Below are positions 31,638 through 38,952 of a stretch of 64,000 nt of DNA, one piece after another. The stretch is from Flavobacteriales bacterium (GTDB taxonomy: Bacteria; Bacteroidota; Bacteroidia; Flavobacteriales_F; PHOS-HE28), in assembly GCA_017987895.1 (NCBI GenBank), contig JAGNSU010000006.1:2168-66167 (forward strand). Direction: 5' to 3'. The notes under the pieces were generated by a model. The model saw only the letters and a program-made list of their open reading frames with translations, did no database searches and was not told where the DNA came from. The translations under genes were made by a program, and so were the position numbers. Each line of letters begins with the position of its first letter. The stretch's first letter is position 1.

Positions 31638-34487
31638 ATGGTAGGGAGGTCGAAAAGTTGGATGCACCTGTTGTTGATGCTGGCATGTGGTCATGCCCTG
31701 CGTGCGCAGAACCTCATCGGCATCAACCCCCCGGGAATGAAGTGGTCGCAGATCGATGCCCCAACCGGTCGCATAATTTTCCCGCAAGGGCTGGACAGCC
31801 TGGCGTTCCGTACCGCGGCGATCATGGCCTACCAGCAGGTGCATGATAGTTCCATGCTCGGAGCGGCCCAATTGCGCCGCGTGCCCGTGATCATCCAGAA
31901 CCGCACGACATTGCCCGGCGGATTCTCCACACCGGCGCCATGGCGCAACGAATACACCATGGTGGGTCCGCAAAACCTGTTCATCGGTCCGGTACCATGG
32001 AACGATCCCTTGGTGGCGCACGAGTACCGCCACAGCCAGCAATTCGGTGCGGCTTACGGTGGGATGGGTCTGGCGTTCCGCATCCTCATGGGGCGGACGG
32101 GCTGGCTCTTCAACACCCTGCTCACCCAACCGCTCTGGCTGCGCGAAGGTGATGCCGTGCTGTCGGAGACCATCCTCACTAACGGGGGCCGGGGGCGCAT
32201 GCCGGCCTTCCACATGGAAACGCGCGCCCTGCGCCTGGCGGGCTACCATTACAACTACGAGAAGAACCACTTTGGCTCGTTCAGGGACTTCGTGCCGAAC
32301 CCTTACCGTATGGGCTATTACATGGTGACCAAGGCGAGGCGCGAGCACGGCGATGGCATCTGGACGCGCGTGCTGGAGGACACCTACCGCAGAAAGATAA
32401 TCTGGCAACCGCTGAGCCGCAGCTTGAAGGAACACACCGGCTACACCACGCGGCGCTTGTCCAAAGCCGCCATGCACGAGCTCGACACTCTTTGGACCAC
32501 CGCCGATCGCGCGGTGGGCACAGTGGTGGGTACAGATGTCCCCGTGCCGACCTCGCGCACCTATACGAACTACCGCTACCCGCACTATCTGCCTGACGGT
32601 CGCATCCTCGCACTGCGTTCCGGGTTGGACATGATCGCAGGGTTCGTGATCCTGGATCACGGTCGCGAGGAAAGGCTGTTCCTGATGGGGATTTATACGG
32701 AAGACCATGCGACCATGGTAGTGGAGGGGCAACTCGTGGCCTGGGCCGAGTCCGCCTTCCATCCGCGCTGGACGGGTGTGGACTATTCGGTGATCAAAAT
32801 CCACGACAGCCGCACCGGCAGAACGCGGCACCTCACACACCGCAGCCGCTGTTTCTCCCCAGCACCTTCGCCAGATGGGAAGCAAGTCGCGGTGGTGGAA
32901 GCGGACCTGATGGGACGCTACGCGCTCGTTGTGCTCGATGCGGCTACGGGTGCTGAGGTCGCACGCCATCGCGGGGATCCGGGCGTGCAGTACACCCAGT
33001 TGCGGTGGATGCCGGGCGAGCAGCGCATCATCGCCGTTCGGCTTGATGCGCGTGGCAATGCGATCGTGATCGTGGATCCATGGCGGCAGCAGGAAGAGGA
33101 AGTGCTCGCTCCGGAGCATATGTCCATCGCGCGGCCGTTCGTGGCCGGGGGCAGCGTGTTCTTCAGTTCGAGCATCGGCGGTATCGAGAACATCCACGCC
33201 ATCGGCCTGTCCGATCGCCAGCGCGTGCGCCTCACGGACGAGCGCTTCGGCGCTTACGATCCAGTGATCTCGACGGAGGGGACGACCTTGCTCTACAGCG
33301 CCTATACCGCCGACGGATACCGCCTGCGTTCGCTGACACTCGAGCCCCTGCGCGAATTGCCCATCCCGGCGGACACGCTCGGTGACATGCGCTTCCACCT
33401 GGACGCGCAACGCTTCGAGGGGAACGCAACGCCAGTGCCTGCCGAGCCAGCGAAGTATCCGGTGCGCAAGTACCACGCCTTCACGGACGGGCTCTTCAAC
33501 CCCTACGGCTGGTTCCCTGTGCCGAGCCCACCGGAGTATGGGTTGGAGGTCTACACGCAGAACATCATGAGCACTCTGCAGGGCACGCTCGGTGGCGCCT
33601 ATAACACCTACGAGCAACGTTTCCGCTCCTACGTGCGCTTCAGCTATGCCGCTCTTTTTCCGATCATCGATGGCGAATGGCAGAACAACGGACGCCACAG
33701 CGCCAGCCTGATCTCAAGCGGCGATGGTCTCACGGAGATCGATAACGAATGGCTGGAGAACAAATTCTCAGCGAGCATCCGCCTGCCCTTCAACCTCACC
33801 CAGGGCTCGCACAACACCACCCTCTCCCTCACCGCTGGATATGACCATTACGCGGTGAGCCAGCTCGATCCGTTGGACCTGGTGGCGGCACAGCCAGCCA
33901 CCGATGCTGATGGCTGGCACGGCGATCTGCTCTTCAGCCGGTTGCAGACGCGTGCGCGCCAATTCGTGCAACCCCGTTGGGGGCAGACCTTGGCAGTGGA
34001 GCACCGCGTGGCCGATGACCTCCATGCCGAGCGCAGCATGGCGACCTGCCGCTTCTTTTTCCCCGGGGTGCTGCGAACGCATTCGTTCAACGTGCAAGGC
34101 ACCTTCCGCACCGAGAAGGTGATCGAGGCCTACCGCTTTCTCAACGATAGGCTCATGCCCCGGGGCATCTCACCACGACCGCTGGAGGAGATCGCCTTCG
34201 CGCAGTTCAACTACGAACTGCCGGTGTGGTACCCTGATCTGGCCACCGGCAGCATCGCGTTCTTCCAGCGCGTGCGGGTGAACGCATTCGCGGATCTTAC
34301 CCGTAGCCGCGTGGCCGCGAATGAGCAGGATTGGGCGACGGGCGGATTGGAACTTAGCATCGACCTGCGGTTGATGCGCCTCTTCCAGATGAGCATCCTT
34401 ATGCGCTATACCGCCGCGCTCACCACCGGCGTGCCGCTGGACCGCCCTTTCGAATTCCTGGTCATGCGCTTTGAACTGGTGAACTGA
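31638..34487 (+). CDS. HEYRH metallopeptidase-like / TolB-propeller / barrel surface protein
   Basis: This 949-aa exported protein (signal peptide MHLLLMLACGHALRA; alternative start 31662) combines three parts. The first (about 25-280) has HEYRH near residues 128-132, an HExxH zinc motif, followed by WLREGDAV about 40 residues later, whose Glu could be the third ligand as in gluzincins. The middle (about 290-600) has TolB/WD40-like repeats (SPDGKQVAVVEAD and similar). The last third is strand-rich with alternating aromatics and ends EFLVMRFELVN, like an outer-membrane barrel. I infer a surface peptidase displayed by its own barrel. It precedes the cyclase array on the same strand. Confidence 0.75.
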   Translation: MVGRSKSWMHLLLMLACGHALRAQNLIGINPPGMKWSQIDAPTGRIIFPQGLDSLAFRTAAIMAYQQVHDSSMLGAAQLRRVPVIIQNRTTLPGGFSTPAPWRNEYTMVGPQNLFIGPVPWNDPLVAHEYRHSQQFGAAYGGMGLAFRILMGRTGWLFNTLLTQPLWLREGDAVLSETILTNGGRGRMPAFHMETRALRLAGYHYNYEKNHFGSFRDFVPNPYRMGYYMVTKARREHGDGIWTRVLEDTYRRKIIWQPLSRSLKEHTGYTTRRLSKAAMHELDTLWTTADRAVGTVVGTDVPVPTSRTYTNYRYPHYLPDGRILALRSGLDMIAGFVILDHGREERLFLMGIYTEDHATMVVEGQLVAWAESAFHPRWTGVDYSVIKIHDSRTGRTRHLTHRSRCFSPAPSPDGKQVAVVEADLMGRYALVVLDAATGAEVARHRGDPGVQYTQLRWMPGEQRIIAVRLDARGNAIVIVDPWRQQEEEVLAPEHMSIARPFVAGGSVFFSSSIGGIENIHAIGLSDRQRVRLTDERFGAYDPVISTEGTTLLYSAYTADGYRLRSLTLEPLRELPIPADTLGDMRFHLDAQRFEGNATPVPAEPAKYPVRKYHAFTDGLFNPYGWFPVPSPPEYGLEVYTQNIMSTLQGTLGGAYNTYEQRFRSYVRFSYAALFPIIDGEWQNNGRHSASLISSGDGLTEIDNEWLENKFSASIRLPFNLTQGSHNTTLSLTAGYDHYAVSQLDPLDLVAAQPATDADGWHGDLLFSRLQTRARQFVQPRWGQTLAVEHRVADDLHAERSMATCRFFFPGVLRTHSFNVQGTFRTEKVIEAYRFLNDRLMPRGISPRPLEEIAFAQFNYELPVWYPDLATGSIAFFQRVRVNAFADLTRSRVAANEQDWATGGLELSIDLRLMRLFQMSILMRYTAALTTGVPLDRPFEFLVMRFELVN

Positions 34488-34527
34488 TGCAAATGGCCCC
34501 GCGGGTTCAAGCTGAACTCGCACCCTT

Positions 34528-34670
34528 CTCAGTTGTCGGAGAGTCGGACAACCGACAACCAACAACCGGCAAGCCCTGCGTTCCACTTCACACCGCGCGG
34601 GAAAGTGCGGGCGAAGGGGAAGGGGGAAATGGAGATGTACTTCGTGCACAACACATCGGCTCAAGCCTGA
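34528..34670 (+). pseudogene. C-terminal remnant of a class III cyclase gene
   Basis: From 34575 to the TGA at 34668-34670 one frame encodes PAFHFTPRGKVRAKGKG and EMEMYFVHNTSAQA, the closing segment of the neighbouring cyclases. Upstream, 34528-34569 contains TTCTCAGTTGTC and ACAACC repeats matching the insert found in the intact cyclase at 36892. The remainder of the cyclase is missing, and the sequence joins directly to the end of the peptidase gene. It is the 3' end of a lost cyclase gene. Confidence 0.8.
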
Positions 34671-34781
34671 CCATTCCTACGTGATCGAAGCTCCCGTTCC
34701 GTGTCACCCCATCCATCATCAGCCATCAACGTGCGGCAGAGTACCGATCCTATCTTGGAGCCGGTCGCCACCGATCCGACC

Positions 34782-36746
34782 ATGACCCTATCGATCATGA
34801 GGAACATATGGCAGTTGCTGGCTGTAGTGATGATCGCCACAACCACGGGGGCCCAGGCGCAACATGATGAAACGGACAGTTCCGCTCAGGCACTGTGGAG
34901 CACTTGGGCGAACGAAGACCTGCAGAACACCGAACGGCTGGAGGGACTCGAGAAGTTCATACGGCTGCGCTTCGAGGACAGCGACCCGGACAGCACCCTT
35001 CACTATGCGGATGTGCTCTATACCACAGCTGAGCGCTGGCAGGACAGCGCTAGGATGGCCACTGCGCTCATCCTGCAAGGCAATGCACTGAAGGACAAAG
35101 GGGATGCTGTCTCCGCCAAACAGCGCCATCTGCGATCGCTTCAGATCAGCCGGTCGACCGGCAACAAGAAAGGAATGGCCAGAGCCCTGAACAGTCTGGG
35201 CGTGACGGAGCTGGCCAATGGTGACCATATCAACGCCGTAGCACACCTGAGCGAGGGCTTGAAACTCGCCGAGGCGGTCCCCGACAGCTCGCTCATCGGG
35301 CGCATCCTCGGGAACATCGGTATCCTGCACCACAACCAAGGCGATACGGAGAGTGCGCTGAGCTACTACATGCGACGACAGCAGATCGCCGAGGCGCTCG
35401 ACCAATCGGACATCCTGGCGGAAGTCATCATGAACATCGGGCTGATCCAAGCGGAACGATCGGAGCATGCCCTGGCGGATTCCAGCTTCCTGCGTGCCTT
35501 GGAACTCACGCGCTCCATCGGCTATCACGGCATGGAGCTCCTTTGCCTCTTGAATCTCGGATGGCACAAGGAACAATTGGGTGATCTGGCGGCAGCGCTC
35601 ATCTACGATCGGGAAGCGCTCACACTGGCCGACCGGATAGGCGACAAAGCCGGCTCTGCGAACGCACGGGTAGCCTTGGGGGCGGTGTATCTGCTTCGGG
35701 AGGACATCCCTGCGGCATTGCGCTATGCCAATGAGGGACTAGCGATCGCCCGTGGCTCACAGAATCCGAGGAGCGTGATGGATGCAGCAGAGGTGCTCTT
35801 TGATATCCACAAGATCGCCGGGAATTACTCCGAGGCGCTCACCATGCACGAATTGTTCCAGGTGATGCGCGACAGCTTGAAGAACGATGAGAACAAGCAA
35901 GCCGTCATGCAGCAACGCTTCCAGTACGATTTCGACAAGAAGGAAGCGCTCCTCGTGGCTGAACAGGAGAAGAAGGATGCCGTGGCCGCAGAGGAAATGC
36001 GACGCAAAGACGTTCAACGCAATGCCTTCATAGGCGGCTTCGGCTTGATGCTATTGCTCGCAGGCACCTTCTTCTTCCAGCGCAACCGCATCAGCAAGGA
36101 GAAGGCGCGAAGTGAGGAACTGCTTCTGAACATCCTCCCGAAAGAAGTCGCGGAAGAACTCAAGGCGAAGGGTGAGGCCGATGCCAAACAGATCGATCAG
36201 GTGACCGTGCTCTTCACCGACTTCAAAGGCTTCACCGCCATGAGCGAAAAGCTCAGCCCAAAGGAACTGGTCGCAGACATCCACGAATGCTTCAGCGCCT
36301 TCGATCACATCATCGCCAAGCACGGCATCGAGAAGATCAAGACCATCGGTGACGCTTACATGGCCGCTGGTGGATTACCAAGGCCTAACACGACGCACGC
36401 GTCCGATGTGGTGAAGGCCGCGCTGGAGATCCGCGATTTCATCGCAGAAGGCAAGTCGCGTAAAGTCGCGGATGGACTTCCCTACTTCGAGATCCGCATC
36501 GGCATCCACACCGGCCCCGTTGTCGCTGGTATCGTGGGCGTGAAGAAGTTCGCCTACGACATCTGGGGCGATACGGTGAACATTGCCAGCCGCATGGAAA
36601 GCAGCGGGGAGGTCGGCCAGGTGAACATCAGCGAGAGCACGTATGCACTGGTGAAGGACGAGCCGGGTCTCATGTTCACATCACGCGGAAAGGTGCAGGC
36701 GAAGGGGAAGGGGGAAATGGAGATGTACTTTGCCAGCAACGCATGA
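34782..36746 (+). CDS. class III adenylyl cyclase with periplasmic TPR sensor (cyclase A)
   Basis: This 654-aa protein has a signal peptide (IWQLLAVVMIATTTGAQAQ), TPR repeats over about residues 60-380, one membrane helix (about 415-435) and a coiled linker with LLLNILPKEVAEELKAKG. The catalytic domain starts near 473. Metal-binding Asp residues lie in FTDFKGFT and IGDAYM; adenine-specifying Lys in IEKIKTIGD and Asp in YDIWGDTVN; Asn and Arg in NIASRMES. So all six catalytic positions fit an adenylyl cyclase making cAMP. ATGs at 34782 and 34797 are possible. Its stop overlaps the 54-codon remnant frame by ATGA. Its catalytic DNA is nearly identical in parts to cyclase C. Confidence 0.92.
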   Translation: MTLSIMRNIWQLLAVVMIATTTGAQAQHDETDSSAQALWSTWANEDLQNTERLEGLEKFIRLRFEDSDPDSTLHYADVLYTTAERWQDSARMATALILQGNALKDKGDAVSAKQRHLRSLQISRSTGNKKGMARALNSLGVTELANGDHINAVAHLSEGLKLAEAVPDSSLIGRILGNIGILHHNQGDTESALSYYMRRQQIAEALDQSDILAEVIMNIGLIQAERSEHALADSSFLRALELTRSIGYHGMELLCLLNLGWHKEQLGDLAAALIYDREALTLADRIGDKAGSANARVALGAVYLLREDIPAALRYANEGLAIARGSQNPRSVMDAAEVLFDIHKIAGNYSEALTMHELFQVMRDSLKNDENKQAVMQQRFQYDFDKKEALLVAEQEKKDAVAAEEMRRKDVQRNAFIGGFGLMLLLAGTFFFQRNRISKEKARSEELLLNILPKEVAEELKAKGEADAKQIDQVTVLFTDFKGFTAMSEKLSPKELVADIHECFSAFDHIIAKHGIEKIKTIGDAYMAAGGLPRPNTTHASDVVKAALEIRDFIAEGKSRKVADGLPYFEIRIGIHTGPVVAGIVGVKKFAYDIWGDTVNIASRMESSGEVGQVNISESTYALVKDEPGLMFTSRGKVQAKGKGEMEMYFASNA

Positions 36747-36907
36747 AAAGACCACTTCTCCTGCTCATCCTGTCGTTTTTGCTCGGCCCCGCTGGCGCCC
36801 AGCAGCAACGGCTCGACAGCCTATTGGGCGTGTTGAAGACACAGCCGGAAGCGAAGAAGGCGGTGGGCAGGGCGCGCAAGAACAAGGAGCTATGGAGCGG
36901 CGCGTAG
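36743..36907 (+). pseudogene. 54-codon N-terminal remnant of a TPR cyclase
   Basis: The frame starts in an ATGA overlap with the stop of cyclase A. It encodes a signal peptide (MKRPLLLLILSFLLGPAGAQ) and then RLDSLLGVLKTQPEAKKA, which resembles the first helix of the periplasmic TPR region in such cyclases. It then runs into basic, unrelated residues and stops 16 bases inside cyclase B. I interpret it as the 5' end of a deleted third TPR cyclase. It could still be translated as a short secreted peptide. Confidence 0.6.
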
Positions 36908-38952
36908 GCCCATGGGTAGCGGCGCTGGCCTGCGTGCTCCTGCTCGGCACGCTCGGGCGCGCGCAACAGGACACCTTGCTGGTATCGGCAAGCGCGCTGC
37001 TTGACGGACGTGCCTTCGTGCGTAGCATCGGCATCTCCGTTCCGGGGATCGACCTGGTGGCACAAGGGCATCCGCGTTGCCTGCGCGCCGACGATCCGGC
37101 GTTCGCCGCACGCGAGCTGGACGAGCGCAGCTGGCAGCCCTTGAACAGCTTCGACCGCGCCCAGTTCCCTACCGGCCAGGTCTATTGGGTGCGCTTCCAA
37201 CTGAAGGTGGATCCAGCGCTCGCCCATGCTCCGGTGGACCTGGACATCTACAGCCAAGGCGCCGTGGAAGTGTACTTCAATGGCGAACTGGTGGAGCACT
37301 TCGGAACGATGCCCAGGACCGGGTCCAGGGAGGGGTACGAAGCCGCTCCCTTCATTCCGCGACGGCAGGTGCGCTTGCGCTTCATGGGCGATGGCCAGCG
37401 CGAAACGATCGCCATACGCTGCGTGCATGCCCCCATGTCCGTGGCCAGTTTCGAACGAGCGAACGAGTTGGCCCTCACCCTGCACCTGCCCGAGGTGGAA
37501 GGGACCATCGCGGGCATGGAGGACAGTACCCTGCTGCAGTACGGCCTGTTCGTAGGCATCAACCTCATCATCCTGCTGCTCGCCGGTGCCATCATGTCGC
37601 GCTCGATACGGGATCGGAGCTGGTTGATGCTCGCCTTCTTCTCCCTTTTCATGGCGCTCGTGGGCTTCACCAACATACCGCCCAAGGGGAGCTTCGGTCT
37701 TTCGCTCGAAGCGGTGAACGCCATCAGCTTGCTGAACCCGATCGTGTATCCGGTGGCGCTGTTGTTCCTGGTGCTGGTGCTGCGAACGCTCTTCGCCACG
37801 GTGGATCGCCGCAGCGTGCTGGTCTTCGGAACGATCACGCTGCTCATGATCGCCGCGAGCTATGAGGCGTACCTCGATCCAGCGGGGAACCACAACTTCG
37901 ATGGCTGGATCACCATCCTGTTCTTCTTCGAGGTGGCGCGCCAGGCGTTGCGGGCCGTGCGCAAGCAGGTACACGGCAGTTGGATCATCGGTATCGGCGC
38001 GGTCCTCTTCATCATCAACGGTGTTTTCCTGGAGCAGTACTACCAATTCACCGGGCACGAAATGGCGCGTTGGTTGCGAACCTTCCTGCGGTTCTCCTAC
38101 TACCTCACCATGCCGGTGAGCATCGCCATCTTCCTCGCGGTGCGTTCCGCCCACCAGAGCCGCCTGCTCGCCCGGCAGCGCGACGAGCTGGACAAGGAGG
38201 TGCACGAGCGCACGGCGGAACTGCGGCATGAGAAGGAGCGCTCCGAAGAACTGTTGCACAACATCCTGCCGGATGAGGTCGCCGCAGAGCTCAAGGCGAA
38301 GGGCAGCGCCGATGCCCAGCTCATCGACCAGGTCACTGTGCTCTTCACCGACTTCAAAGGCTTCACGGAGATGAGCGAGAAGCTCACCGCGAAGGAGCTG
38401 GTCGCGGACATCCACGAATGCTTCAGTGCCTTCGATCACATCATGGCGAAGCACGGCATCGAGAAGATCAAGACCATCGGCGATGCGTACATGGCCGCGG
38501 GTGGATTGCCAACGCCGAACACCACGCATGCATTGGATGTGGTGAAGGCTGCATTAGAGATCCGGGATTTCATCGCCGAAGGCAAGGCGCGGAAAGTCGC
38601 ATCAGGCCTCCCCTATTTCGAGATCCGCATCGGCATCCACACCGGCCCGGTGGTGGCAGGTATCGTGGGCGTGAAGAAGTTCGCCTACGACATCTGGGGC
38701 GACACGGTGAACACGGCCAGCCGCATGGAGAGCAGTGGCGAGGTGGGGCAGGTGAACATCAGCGAGGCGACGTATGCGCTGGTAAAGGACATAGTTGTCA
38801 GTTCTCAGTTGTCAGGCAGCCCGCCAACCGTCAACCGACAGCTGACAACTCCTGCGTTCACCTTCACCCCGCGTGGAAAGGTGCAGGCGAAGGGCAAGGG
38901 AGAAATGGAGATGTACTTTGTCACGGTCGCTTCTCCCAAATCCACAGCATGA
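36892..38952 (+). CDS. class III adenylyl cyclase with 7TMR-DISM sensor (cyclase B)
   Basis: This 686-aa protein has a signal peptide (about 1-24) and a periplasmic beta-sandwich like 7TMR-DISMED2 (about 30-205: VYWVRFQLKVDPALAHA and VEVYFNGELVEHFG). Seven membrane helices span about 215-425. A coiled linker with LLHNILPDEVAAELKAKG and the cyclase domain from about 481 follow. Catalytic residues match cyclase A (FTDFKGFT, IEKIKTIGDAYM, YDIWGDTVNTASRMES). Before the last strand it has an in-frame insert of about 15 residues (IVVSSQLSGSPPTVNRQ) encoded by an inverted-repeat element at 38793-38850. Its stop overlaps the start of cyclase C by ATGA. Confidence 0.92.
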   Translation: MERRVGPWVAALACVLLLGTLGRAQQDTLLVSASALLDGRAFVRSIGISVPGIDLVAQGHPRCLRADDPAFAARELDERSWQPLNSFDRAQFPTGQVYWVRFQLKVDPALAHAPVDLDIYSQGAVEVYFNGELVEHFGTMPRTGSREGYEAAPFIPRRQVRLRFMGDGQRETIAIRCVHAPMSVASFERANELALTLHLPEVEGTIAGMEDSTLLQYGLFVGINLIILLLAGAIMSRSIRDRSWLMLAFFSLFMALVGFTNIPPKGSFGLSLEAVNAISLLNPIVYPVALLFLVLVLRTLFATVDRRSVLVFGTITLLMIAASYEAYLDPAGNHNFDGWITILFFFEVARQALRAVRKQVHGSWIIGIGAVLFIINGVFLEQYYQFTGHEMARWLRTFLRFSYYLTMPVSIAIFLAVRSAHQSRLLARQRDELDKEVHERTAELRHEKERSEELLHNILPDEVAAELKAKGSADAQLIDQVTVLFTDFKGFTEMSEKLTAKELVADIHECFSAFDHIMAKHGIEKIKTIGDAYMAAGGLPTPNTTHALDVVKAALEIRDFIAEGKARKVASGLPYFEIRIGIHTGPVVAGIVGVKKFAYDIWGDTVNTASRMESSGEVGQVNISEATYALVKDIVVSSQLSGSPPTVNRQLTTPAFTFTPRGKVQAKGKGEMEMYFVTVASPKSTA
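38793..38850 (+). repeat. inverted-repeat insert inside cyclase B
   Basis: AGTTGTCAG occurs at 38793-38801 and again at 38807-38815, and its exact complement CTGACAACT at 38842-38850. The element keeps the reading frame. A degenerate version with TTCTCAGTTGTC and ACAACC repeats lies at the same place in the cyclase remnant at 34528. It resembles a small palindromic mobile or REP-type element. Confidence 0.65.

Noticed and set aside
31575-33698. 707-codon minus-strand frame opposite the HEYRH/propeller protein
   Set aside because: Shadow of a GC-rich gene, with no domain and an unlikely amino-acid composition.
36676-38529. 617-codon minus-strand frame opposite cyclase B
   Set aside because: Shadow frame; the plus strand encodes a complete cyclase.
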